Below are positions 16,702 through 25,497 of a DNA stretch of 64,000 bases, piece by piece. Below the pieces are notes generated by a model. The model had not been told where the DNA came from and made no database searches. It saw only the letters and a list, made by a program, of their open reading frames with translations. The stretch comes from Lachnospiraceae bacterium (GTDB lineage: Bacteria; Bacillota; Clostridia; Lachnospirales; Lachnospiraceae). Position 1 is the first letter of the stretch, and each line of letters starts with the position of its first letter. The position numbers were made by a program, and so were the translations under genes. The stretch covers positions 1 to 64,000 of the forward strand of contig CAJSZQ010000021.1 of the NCBI GenBank assembly GCA_910574185.1, written 5' to 3'.

Positions 16702-17199
16702 AATAAAATTCCTTTCCTGTTATTACTGAATATCCCATAACGTTATACCCAGTAATCCCAATCAATATTTTTAATCGCACAATATATATCAATCACTGAA
16801 ATGTGATAAATACCTTTTAAAATCGGTTTTTCTTTCAATTTTCAAAGGAGGTACAGAAAAAACCGACAAAAAAACTGTTTTAATCTTTAAAAGTATTTTA
16901 ACAATTCTGCTTACATTCTGAGAAAAGAAATTCTCCGAAAAACGGAATATGTTAAGAAATTTTAAAAATTGCAAAACGTAGTAGTTTTTAAAACCACACG
17001 ATATTGCTATACTCACAATGGTTAAATTATACAACGGCTGAAACTAAATAATGTTGAATAACTAATAAAAAGGAGTATACATAATGCGAGAAACTATTTT
17101 AAATAATTTCTTGTCTTATACATTGAAGTATAATAATAACATTTATATCAATATTTCCGTATATGTGCGCACATACACTTCCATATAGATACCGAAATT
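16702..17199. promoter_or_regulatory. Gap between early and late blocks, presumed late promoter
   Basis: 498 bp of very AT-rich DNA. It separates the 17,200-17,391 gene from the scaffold gene, so late transcription probably starts here, but I see no convincing sigma-A promoter. That would fit recognition by a dedicated polymerase. A plus-strand frame at 17,084-17,188 (34 residues) has an AAAAGGAG site and is described separately. A minus-strand frame at 16,789-17,034 lacks a good site and is not called. Confidence 0.4.
17084..17188 (+). CDS. Possible 34-aa peptide on the plus strand
   Basis: ATG 17,084 follows AAAAAGGAGTATAC. The product is short and Asn/Tyr/Ile-rich (NNFLSYTLKYNNNIYINIS). 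It is antisense to the presumed leader of the late block. The good ribosome site is the only support; it could be chance in AT-rich DNA. Confidence 0.3.
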   Translation: MRETILNNFLSYTLKYNNNIYINISVYVRTYTSI

Positions 17200-17391
17200 T
17201 TAATATCCTTTCGACAATAAGAATTTGTCCAAGGATTTTGTATCAAGTGATCCAAGTTCACTTTTACTATTCTTGAACTTAGATAAATCACACTCTCTGA
17301 TTTTCGTTTGTTTTGAGATATGTTTCTGAGTAACCCCATTACACTTTATATAGCTTATCAGCCTATCCCTTAAGACTTCGTGTGATAACAT
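17200..17391 (-). CDS. Small HTH protein, 63 aa
   Basis: ATG 17,391 follows AGAAAGGTGG; a longer frame to 17,430 is less likely. Residues about 10-45 read VLRDRLISYIKCNGVTQKHI, then SKQTKIRECDLSKFKNSK, a compact XRE-like HTH. It follows the large polymerase-like gene by 45 bp and is the last gene of the early block. It may control the early-to-late switch at the adjacent gap. Confidence 0.65.
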   Translation of the reverse strand: MLSHEVLRDRLISYIKCNGVTQKHISKQTKIRECDLSKFKNSKSELGSLDTKSLDKFLLSKGY

Positions 17392-17436
17392 ATTTTCCAC
17401 CTTTCTTTTTATAGAAGATCTCATAAACAAACTTCA

Positions 17437-20400
17437 TCATGCTTTACACTTTACAATTTCGTACTGTACTCCATCCAATGTTACTATCTCATTCTTTAAA
17501 TCGATTAATTCTCTTATATCTTTTAAATTTGTTATTTTCTTACTTATAACATTTTTCTCTGGATTATATCTCCGCACATATGTGGTTTCACCTTTGTTCT
17601 GCTTTACCGCTTTTAAGAACTCATCTCTGTGTGCAGAATATAACCATTGCAACATCCACCCTCCAGCTTCATATTTCACAATGCTCTGATCTCTTCCATC
17701 TACCATTTTGGGTTTCCCATTACTGAGTCTAATCACCCGTCCATGCTTATTTTTTTCAGGATGTTCATCATACACATCACGAATCAGTTTATTAATCTCT
17801 ATCACAGTTACTTTTCTGCCCTTTAAATCATTAATAACATCCATCTGTATATTTCTCTTTTCTTCCGTCATTTCATCAAAGGATATTTTCCCACTATCAT
17901 ACTCACTTTGTTTGCAATCCATTTTCTTCTTGGCCTCAATACAAACCTCTTTAATTTTCTCTATACGGTAATAATCCGCTTTTACCCCTTTTGGTATTGG
18001 AGCAAGGATATCTGTAAACCATAATATGTAATTTGTCCTTGGTGCCCTTTTAAGATTCTCAATAATAACTTCCTTTAGAATATCCATTGGAGATTGTAGC
18101 TTCTTATATATTTTTTCTTTAATTGCCCTTTGTTCCTGTGCGTATGTAATCTGTTTTTGACGGTTTAATTCCTTCTGTTCATCGTTCTCAAACTTTTTAC
18201 GTTTCTTCTTTTTAAGCTGCGATTTCAGGTTTTTCGTAAAGTCTGGACGTACCATATATACATCTTCTGTCTTTAATATCTTGCCAATCTTTTTATTGAT
18301 TTCGTCAATTTCTTCCTGAGTTGTCGCTTTCTCTCTGTCTTTAATACAATCCTCATAATCCGCAACACTTTTTTCCGATAAACTTTTTTTGTATCGCGTT
18401 TCCTTAAACACAATCTTATCACCTCTGATAATTGCGCCCTCTGTATTCATATATGGCCTGTCTTTTATTTTTGCCATTTCTTTTTCGATATTACATAAAT
18501 AAGTCCTTTTTGCACTGTCGATCGCGATATTCGATAAGACTTCTAATAAGCAAATATCATCATAAATCATGGATAAATATTTTCGCTTATTATCTTCTGT
18601 ACCAGTATTATATAAATGCCAATATAACGAATGTAAATCTCTGGCTAAATTACAAACCCTCCCAACCATGTCGTTGCAAAGCTTCGTATCTACCTTAGCC
18701 ATTTTTTCATTTGTAAATTCATATGTATTTGATTCTTGAGGAACACAGTTTATTGGAATCAGATAGTCTTGTACCTCTTTTGCCTTTTCAAGAATAATAG
18801 GATTATTGCCGATAAACGCCGTATCCGAATCAACATCGCAACCGTTCCATTTAGGAGCCAGAAAAGCACCCATGTCCCAAAAGTTCACTATAATAATGTT
18901 ATCTGTGAGATTAAACCATTTCCATTCGTCACGATATGTATTCTTCAGTAACGCATTATTCCCACTACAAATATGAGGACTTCGCATACCATACAGTTCT
19001 TCGTCATCTTTGTATCTTGTGCAACAACACTCGAAATCATTGATAATACTCGACTCTATTTTGTCACCACAAGATGCTCTCAACATTTCATATGGATTTC
19101 CAAAAAGAACACAAAAATCTGAATCTTTAATCTGAATTTTTCCGGCAAGCAGCTTTTTAATCATCCTTTGAATTTTTGAATGTCGATAGTTGGTATACCA
19201 CTTTGTTCTGCTAATATCCTCATTGCATTCCAAAAGTGTCAACATCATAGAATCACCAACTTTTTCCTGCGCCCTCATATCAATGCCGCGCTTAAACCAT
19301 GCAACATATTTTCGCATCAAATTGATTTCTTCTACTTGTGGCTTTACTAATTCCCACAGTTCATCTTTATTAAAATTCAGACTCACAATAATTTGATACC
19401 AAAGATTCTGCTTATCATCAAGCTTTGATTTATGCTCTGTTTTGCAAACTCCAAATTTCTGACACTTAATTTGTTCCCTGTACCAATCCCATGTTAAGCG
19501 TTCCTGTTCATACTCAATATCTTTTAAAAGCTGTTTCGTTTCATCATCAAAAACCATGAAGATTTCATTATAACGTTCTTCTGCTTTATCCAGATAATCT
19601 TGTGCCATATCAATATCATCTTGTATGGGCGGTTCTTTCCTTTTCTCCGGATCGTAGTTCAGTAACATTGTAAGTTTCCGTTTCGCAGTAGTTACAGCTT
19701 GTTTTGCTTTCTGTAATTCCTCATACTTTTCATTTAATAGTTCTTTGAGTCCATTCAAAAATACCTTTTTATCATCTTCAATCATATATTTACAGATAAT
19801 ATCACTGAATTTAAAGATTTTGACAGAATTACGAGTAGTAACCATTTTAATATCTTCTACTCTATATTCATTTCCAAAAGCATCGTGGGTTACAGGGTTG
19901 TCCACACCTTTAAAATGTTCTTTATAATATTCCTGCAAATTAGTATTAAAAGCTGCACTCTTAAAAAAATGATTTCTCAAAAGCATAAATCCATATGGCT
20001 CATAACTATGCTCTACTATTTTTCCATCACTGTTCTTATCTGTATACTTTCCGTTTTTGAATACACTAACGTCTAATAACGATTGTCCGTCCCACAAATC
20101 TGTCTTTTGCGTATAAGACTCTCTAACAACCTTCAATTCTGTACTTTTACCATCTTTCATTAGAAATGGTCTGATTACATTACAATCCACCGTAGCTTGT
20201 CCTGATACATCATCAATCAATAAAATCGAATACGGATCAATATCTAATTCACCGATTATAGAAGATGCAATCAAACTCTGATAACTACGAATTGAAACAA
20301 TATCGGCTTCTTTCAATTCTTTGAATGGAATGCTTAGATTCTGATATTTTTCCATTTCTTCAAAGTAATCTTCTTTGATGAATAAACAATTTCCTATTCT

Positions 20401-20976
20401 TGCCTTTGAACTGGTACGCTGGTAATTCACATACCGTACATCGTTGATTGTAATTCCATCTCTATATGCCATCTTACGCAATTGTTTCTTGGAAATAAGT
20501 TTCTTCGTTTTCTTTGAATCAGACTCTTCAATTTGTTCTATTTCAGGATTATATACTCTCTTCTTGCCATCAGGAATCATGATATCTGACTTGAATTTAA
20601 TATTGATAATTAAGTCTGTATAATCGGAATTCCCAATCGTTTTTATTACCTTATCATATTCCCCTCTATCTTTTGCGACTTGTCTTAGTTTTCTTCCCAT
20701 CAATGAATCCGCAATTGTCCCGGAATAATAAAACCTGTTATTTTTATCTGGAAACTCAATAGGCTTTTCAAAAGAGAAAATCTCATTATTCAATTCTTCA
20801 ATCCGCCTCTGTACCTCTATAAGCCTATCCTTATTTGGATTATCACTATTCTCTATTTCAGCTTTTTCTTTCTTTAATTCCTCATACTCTTCAATAGCTT
20901 CATCGTCTTTAATTTGAAAATAAAGCACTCCACAATCAATATTACGAATTAGCATCTCATTGTAAAATTCTACCAT
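17437..20976 (-). CDS. Putative two-barrel RNA polymerase (YonO/QDE-1-like), 1179 aa
   Basis: Starts at ATG 20,976 behind AAAGGA. Residues 24-70 form a coiled coil. The first barrel is suggested by TDLWDGQSLLDVSVF (D296-G297) and MLLRNHFFKSAAFNTNLQ with K339. The second shows RSPHICSGNNALLKN, then LAPKWNGCDVDSDTAFIG with D714, D716 and D718. This D-x-D-x-D matches the Mg-binding loop of double-psi beta-barrel polymerases (NADFDGD in cellular RNAP; DbDGD in YonO and eukaryotic RdRPs). A helical stretch follows (LCNDMVGRVCNLARDLHSLY). A single chain of this size fits one-subunit polymerases. Context (early block, no obvious sigma promoter before the late block) suggests it transcribes element late genes. 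Template and activity are inferred. Confidence 0.65.
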   Translation of the reverse strand: MVEFYNEMLIRNIDCGVLYFQIKDDEAIEEYEELKKEKAEIENSDNPNKDRLIEVQRRIEELNNEIFSFEKPIEFPDKNNRFYYSGTIADSLMGRKLRQVAKDRGEYDKVIKTIGNSDYTDLIINIKFKSDIMIPDGKKRVYNPEIEQIEESDSKKTKKLISKKQLRKMAYRDGITINDVRYVNYQRTSSKARIGNCLFIKEDYFEEMEKYQNLSIPFKELKEADIVSIRSYQSLIASSIIGELDIDPYSILLIDDVSGQATVDCNVIRPFLMKDGKSTELKVVRESYTQKTDLWDGQSLLDVSVFKNGKYTDKNSDGKIVEHSYEPYGFMLLRNHFFKSAAFNTNLQEYYKEHFKGVDNPVTHDAFGNEYRVEDIKMVTTRNSVKIFKFSDIICKYMIEDDKKVFLNGLKELLNEKYEELQKAKQAVTTAKRKLTMLLNYDPEKRKEPPIQDDIDMAQDYLDKAEERYNEIFMVFDDETKQLLKDIEYEQERLTWDWYREQIKCQKFGVCKTEHKSKLDDKQNLWYQIIVSLNFNKDELWELVKPQVEEINLMRKYVAWFKRGIDMRAQEKVGDSMMLTLLECNEDISRTKWYTNYRHSKIQRMIKKLLAGKIQIKDSDFCVLFGNPYEMLRASCGDKIESSIINDFECCCTRYKDDEELYGMRSPHICSGNNALLKNTYRDEWKWFNLTDNIIIVNFWDMGAFLAPKWNGCDVDSDTAFIGNNPIILEKAKEVQDYLIPINCVPQESNTYEFTNEKMAKVDTKLCNDMVGRVCNLARDLHSLYWHLYNTGTEDNKRKYLSMIYDDICLLEVLSNIAIDSAKRTYLCNIEKEMAKIKDRPYMNTEGAIIRGDKIVFKETRYKKSLSEKSVADYEDCIKDREKATTQEEIDEINKKIGKILKTEDVYMVRPDFTKNLKSQLKKKKRKKFENDEQKELNRQKQITYAQEQRAIKEKIYKKLQSPMDILKEVIIENLKRAPRTNYILWFTDILAPIPKGVKADYYRIEKIKEVCIEAKKKMDCKQSEYDSGKISFDEMTEEKRNIQMDVINDLKGRKVTVIEINKLIRDVYDEHPEKNKHGRVIRLSNGKPKMVDGRDQSIVKYEAGGWMLQWLYSAHRDEFLKAVKQNKGETTYVRRYNPEKNVISKKITNLKDIRELIDLKNEIVTLDGVQYEIVKCKA

Positions 20977-21048
20977 TCATTAAATCCTTTCATTACTCAA
21001 AATATTGTATCTGTGGGATAGCATTTCACTATCCCATTATGTATTTCC

Positions 21049-22206
21049 CTAAATATTCCACATAACTTTCAACTGATTTAAACATTGCATAGCTTCTACA
21101 TTTCCACCTTCATCTGGATGTACACTCTTTGCCAATGTTTTATAACATTGTCTATAAAATTCTTTGTATTTGTCGATTTTATTTATACGCTTTTTTTCAC
21201 AATCTTCATCATACTTTTTCATCTGTTCTCTGTTCCATTCCACATCTTCTTTATGTGCTTTTCCCCACAACATGATAAAGTCGTTTTTATATTTTTCAGG
21301 AATTTGCATTAGCCATATCCTATCAGGAGATTCATTACTGTAAACGCCACATTCAAGTAATATTTGCTTTTTGCCACTGACTTCAATATAAAATCTACAA
21401 TGTCTAAAAGGATATCCCAATCCCATAAAATTATCATCTTCTATAAAGAACTCATATTTCAACTCACATGGAATATCCAACGATTCAAATAAAGAACTAC
21501 GCCTACGCATCAATGATTCTCTTTCAGTTCTCAAAGAAGAAATCTCTTTGTCAATATCATTCATACGGTTATCAAACTCAATAATCTTTTGTTCTGGTGT
21601 AATTGATTCTCTCTCTTTTGGTTTTGGATTCTTTATTTCACGATATGCTTTATCGACAGATATTTTCTTTTCTCGTAACTGTTGTTTTATTTCTTCATTG
21701 TCGGACTTCATAATTTTATCCAGTTTACTATATGTACCCTTTGAAACACCTACAGATTTTGCCATTTTCTCTTGAACATTAACTTTTACCAAATTTGGTA
21801 AACCTTTACCGCCTAAAGATTGATTCTCTTTCGCTTTTTTCTGAAAGATACTCTTAAACTTTTGTACAATCTCATACTTTTCTGCTTCAGATAAATTCCT
21901 ACGTCCAAGCTGTTGTTCGAGCATCCATTGTTTAACATCTTCTCTCGTTTCCAATTCGGACATGATTTTATAATCCTGCCAATAATGCCATTCAATATTA
22001 TGCTTTTTCAAAATGTTATAACGGTTATGACCATCTATAATGATCCATTCGCCTGTATCTGGTTCCTGCCATATCTTTATAGGATCTAGCATCCCATACT
22101 GTAAAATACTGTTTTCAAGTTTCTCTAATTCTTCTGGTGACAAAACAGGTAATAATTCTTCAAATTCTTTATCAACAACTAAATCTTTAATATCTACATA
22201 TGCCAT
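21049..22206 (-). CDS. ParB/Srx-like protein with C-terminal J-domain-like segment, 385 aa
   Basis: Starts at ATG 22,206 behind GGGAGAAG; a longer frame is less likely. The N-terminal half is ParB-like: LSPEELEKLENSILQYGMLD, DGHNRYNILKKHNIEW (nuclease/Srx core), EQQLGRRNLSEAEKYEIVQ, then an HTH linker with SVGVSKGTYSKLDKIMKSDN. A coiled coil follows (residues about 215-245), then a beta-rich part. The last 38 residues read YRQCYKTLAKSVHPDEGGNV with an HPD tripeptide (about residues 363-365), the signature of J-domain co-chaperones. It is a paralog of the next gene, 20 bp away. It may load partition complexes or recruit DnaK to replication proteins; inferred. Confidence 0.75.
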   Translation of the reverse strand: MAYVDIKDLVVDKEFEELLPVLSPEELEKLENSILQYGMLDPIKIWQEPDTGEWIIIDGHNRYNILKKHNIEWHYWQDYKIMSELETREDVKQWMLEQQLGRRNLSEAEKYEIVQKFKSIFQKKAKENQSLGGKGLPNLVKVNVQEKMAKSVGVSKGTYSKLDKIMKSDNEEIKQQLREKKISVDKAYREIKNPKPKERESITPEQKIIEFDNRMNDIDKEISSLRTERESLMRRRSSLFESLDIPCELKYEFFIEDDNFMGLGYPFRHCRFYIEVSGKKQILLECGVYSNESPDRIWLMQIPEKYKNDFIMLWGKAHKEDVEWNREQMKKYDEDCEKKRINKIDKYKEFYRQCYKTLAKSVHPDEGGNVEAMQCLNQLKVMWNI

Positions 22207-22226
22207 TATTCTTCTCCCAATTTTTA

Positions 22227-22982
22227 TTAACAATTCACCGTAAATTCTATATCCAATAGATCATAAATAGAATTTAATTTCTTCAATATCTGTTCTTTCT
22301 CTTTATTTAATTTTCTAATATTTTTATCAATTTCACTTATTCTATCATGAAGTTTCTGTATCTGTTGTTGAGGTGTAATGACTTCTTTTTCTTTCAAAGA
22401 GGCATTTACAATCTGATAGGCCTTATCAATGGAAATACGCTTATTTCGTAAATCCCGCTTTATATCCTCATTCCTAGATTTCATAATCTTATCTAATTTA
22501 TAGTAGCTTCCTTCTGAAATTCCCATCATATTAGCTTTTTCTTTTCTAACATCAATTCGTGTTATATTTATAAGTCCCATTCCACCATCAGATTGATTTT
22601 TCTTTGCAATCGCTTTAAGTGTTACACTATACCTTTCTACAATTTCATATTTATCTACTATTGATAAATTGCGTCTGGCAAGCTGATTTTCAAACATCCA
22701 CTTCTTTACATCATCTCTGCTATCAAATTTTACTTGTTCAAAATCTCCACTTACTAATTTTATGTCTTGATTTTTACATATTTTAAATCTATTATGTCCA
22801 TCAACTATATAGCATTTACCGTTATTTCCTTTAGGAAACCAAACTTTTATTCTTCCAAATTTCTGTTCAAATCCATTTTTTAATAAAGATTGTTCCAATA
22901 TATTGTAATCTTCTTTTGATAATGGCGGTAATAATCTTTCTAATTCTTCATCAATCTGTATATTGTTAAAATTTAATGCCAT
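22227..22982 (-). CDS. ParB/Srx-like protein, 251 aa
   Basis: A shorter paralog of the neighbouring ParB-J protein: EELERLLPPLSKEDYNILEQ, then DGHNRFKICKNQDIKLV, KKWMFENQLARRNLSIVDKY, a middle HTH (MMGISEGSYYKLDKIMKSRN) and a terminal coiled coil (KNIRKLNKEKEQILKKLNS). It lacks the J-like tail. ParB-family proteins bind DNA sites for segregation or regulation. Two ParBs without a ParA, but with a tubulin-type system, is unusual. It lies in the early operon before the primase. Confidence 0.85.
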   Translation of the reverse strand: MALNFNNIQIDEELERLLPPLSKEDYNILEQSLLKNGFEQKFGRIKVWFPKGNNGKCYIVDGHNRFKICKNQDIKLVSGDFEQVKFDSRDDVKKWMFENQLARRNLSIVDKYEIVERYSVTLKAIAKKNQSDGGMGLINITRIDVRKEKANMMGISEGSYYKLDKIMKSRNEDIKRDLRNKRISIDKAYQIVNASLKEKEVITPQQQIQKLHDRISEIDKNIRKLNKEKEQILKKLNSIYDLLDIEFTVNC

Positions 22983-23342
22983 ACAATATTTTCCCCTTTA
23001 CTCAAATAGTATTTCTAAATTTCTTAAAATAGTTCTTGTATTCGCAGCCCATGTATGGTAATCTGTTTAACAAAGTTAATAGCAGTTGTCTCCATACATG
23101 AAACTGCGTTTTTTTAATTGCACATAAAAAAATCCCGAAAACCCTTAGTTTTTCAAGGTTTTCTGAAAAACTGCCATGGAATTTTGGTAACTCTATTTTG
23201 CACGATAACAAGTGGTTTTTCGCCTTATTTTTCAGTGGTTTTTTGATTTTCCTCAGGGAATTTTGGCAACTATGTATAGAATGTATTATATCCTACGGAG
23301 TGGATACATTTGTAAAACACACCACTCTCAGTAGAATTATTT
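22983..23342. repeat. Gap with inverted and direct repeats near the ParB genes
   Basis: A 9-bp inverted repeat CATGTATGG...CCATACATG spans about 23,051-23,101. Two direct copies of GGAATTTTGGYAACT lie at about 23,178 and 23,258, each with TTTTC-rich flanks. Frames on either strand here lack ribosome sites. The repeats could be the binding region for the flanking ParB-like proteins (a parS-like site) or an origin. Confidence 0.45.
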
Positions 23343-25151
23343 TTATGCAATCAACGATATGTTTAATCCCGATACCATATTGTCGTCTAATTCAATATCT
23401 GTAACATCATCCCATCTATCTGTATCTTTTGGATAATACATATTATATTTTTTCCCCATATCATTAGGTGGTAAACGATCTACTTTTAACAATAAAGCTA
23501 TCTCTAAATTCTTTATTGCTCTTAATATATGTCCTTTTTCCATATCAAGTATTAAACTGATCTTCTCTAACGTACAACTCTTATCATTTTTATAATTATT
23601 CAAAATACATAAATACACTTTATATTCATTTTGTGTAATCTGGTGACAAATAAATGCTCTTGCAACCGAATAATAAAATACAAGAAATTTTTTCATATCC
23701 ATTTCCTTTAAGCCTTTAGACAGCTTAATTATCTTATCATCATATGTTGGATTCTTCTTTCTACATTGTGTTGACGTAGGATCAGATACTTTTATACATT
23801 TATGTTTCTCCAAATCTTCCAATGTCTTTTTCAGTGTAGATACATCCATGCAGAGCTGCCATTTCCCATGTTTTTTGTATTGCATACGGTATTTTAAATC
23901 TTTTACCGTAAATGATGTTCTTCCTGTTTTTGGCATATATCTATCTAAAACTGTCAAAACTAAATACTCGTATCCTGACATTGAATTTCTCCCTTTAATG
24001 CTTAATTTACCATCTGTTAGCACCTTTTGATTCATTTTAACTCCTACATCTTCTGAAATGTACATACTTTCATATGGATTTATCGCTTGTTTACAATGAT
24101 ATTTATCACATTGTTTATGGACTATTTCTCTCTTTCGTTCATCTTCAATATTCCACCAACAACCACCGATTTTTTCTATGCCATGATCAGGATTATTAAA
24201 CCATTCATACCATCCTTTTACTTCATCCTGTGTCTCAGCTATACTTTTGGGAGGTCTGCACCTTGTATTCCATTCCTGACACATCTGTTCAATTTTATAA
24301 TCTGGACAGCCTTGTTTTGTTAGCCATACAATGATTCTGCCTAGCCATGTGTTTCTTTCATGTTCATCTGAACCTTCATGAAACGCTTTTTCAGTACAAA
24401 GACAATTATATTGTTTTATGCCAAATCCATCAGTATCGTATTTCCATTCTGTAAATGGTAATTCAGATATGTCTTCTGTTGTAAATCTTTTCTTTGCATT
24501 ATTCACAGTTCTCTTTAAATTTTCTATATCAAGAGGATGAAATCTTGCTATCTGTTGTGGATGTTTTCGATAATGATCTATTTCTTTTACTATTGGGAAT
24601 TTTCCATTTTCATCTGGCTTTTTACGATTAAACGTACCTGGTATTCTTGCTACCTGTGTCACTTTACAGGCGTTGGTATCTGCTCCGACTAATGCACATA
24701 TTTCTTTATTCAATTCACTAATCTCTTTGATTTTACAAGTTGGTGGAATAATTATGTAATAATGATATCCATGTCCAGAATCATAATATGCATGAAGAAA
24801 AACATCTGGTAATTTCTCTTTAATCATCTTGGTAAAATCATGTGCATCTTTTAGGGCAGGATAATCTTTCCTGTCAAAGTCAATAAATAATACCCTTTGT
24901 TGTCTCATGTTGCCTTTTCGTCTATGAGGTTCACCATCTGAACCAACTTTTACAGTAGCAAGCGCATTATATACGTGAAAATTATACTTAAACTTGTCTA
25001 TACAATCTTGATATTCCTCAAAATTCTTTACGTATTTGTGAAACTTTACTATTTTTCCATCTTTTCCTACTACTAGTTTTCCATTGTTATCCGTTTTCAT
25101 AAAGAATAAAGCAATATATTCATTATCCTTTAATTTTTCAGGATAAAGCAT
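23343..25151 (-). CDS. AEP-type primase/replication protein, 602 aa
   Basis: The N-terminal third shows the archaeo-eukaryotic primase motifs: RVLFIDFDRKD (D91, D93), then YYDSGHGYHYYIII (the sxH motif, residues about 123-135) and QVARIPGTFNRK (R169). These bind metal and nucleotide. It resembles RepB/RepE-type primases of plasmids and mobilisable islands. The C-terminal part carries winged-helix segments (NEYKVYLCILNNYKNDKS, EKISLILDMEKGHILRAI). No Walker A helicase domain is present and no helicase gene lies nearby, so a host helicase is probably used. It sits in the early block between ParB and tubZ. Confidence 0.8.
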   Translation of the reverse strand: MLYPEKLKDNEYIALFFMKTDNNGKLVVGKDGKIVKFHKYVKNFEEYQDCIDKFKYNFHVYNALATVKVGSDGEPHRRKGNMRQQRVLFIDFDRKDYPALKDAHDFTKMIKEKLPDVFLHAYYDSGHGYHYYIIIPPTCKIKEISELNKEICALVGADTNACKVTQVARIPGTFNRKKPDENGKFPIVKEIDHYRKHPQQIARFHPLDIENLKRTVNNAKKRFTTEDISELPFTEWKYDTDGFGIKQYNCLCTEKAFHEGSDEHERNTWLGRIIVWLTKQGCPDYKIEQMCQEWNTRCRPPKSIAETQDEVKGWYEWFNNPDHGIEKIGGCWWNIEDERKREIVHKQCDKYHCKQAINPYESMYISEDVGVKMNQKVLTDGKLSIKGRNSMSGYEYLVLTVLDRYMPKTGRTSFTVKDLKYRMQYKKHGKWQLCMDVSTLKKTLEDLEKHKCIKVSDPTSTQCRKKNPTYDDKIIKLSKGLKEMDMKKFLVFYYSVARAFICHQITQNEYKVYLCILNNYKNDKSCTLEKISLILDMEKGHILRAIKNLEIALLLKVDRLPPNDMGKKYNMYYPKDTDRWDDVTDIELDDNMVSGLNISLIA

Positions 25152-25497
25152 TTCATAGTACCTTTTTAAAACTTCTGTTTGTGTGTTGTTGCTAATAATA
25201 CATCACTCCTTCGCTTTTTTCAAAACGAGTATAAACACTGAAGTTCAGCGTTCACTACTCCCTTATTATGTATTCTCTTTTTATAATCACATCATTTCAG
25301 TATTTTTTATTATTTTGCTTTTTTCATTCTTTTGTACCATAAATAACTGTTTCTATTATTTCCACCTCGATATGCACCGACACCTTTTACAGAATCCCTG
25401 TCAAGAGCCAAAATAAATCTGTATTTCTGTGTTTTAATTTCATCTCATATTTTTATGATACAGGCGGCATATTTACTGCCCACAACCTAAATGTAGG
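25152..25497. other. Gap between primase and tubZ
   Basis: 346 bp. A short minus-strand open stretch (LALDRDSVKGVGAYRGGNN, about 25,300-25,400) has no standard start and looks decayed. CCTACATTTAGGTTGTGGG downstream of tubZ has no clear hairpin. The primase has its own AAAGG ribosome site and probably continues the early transcript. Nothing else seen. Confidence 0.4.

Noticed and set aside
16789..17034. An 81-codon minus-strand frame in the early-late gap
   Set aside because: No ribosome site and hydrophobic/Phe-rich composition expected from AT-rich DNA; the gap is better read as regulatory.
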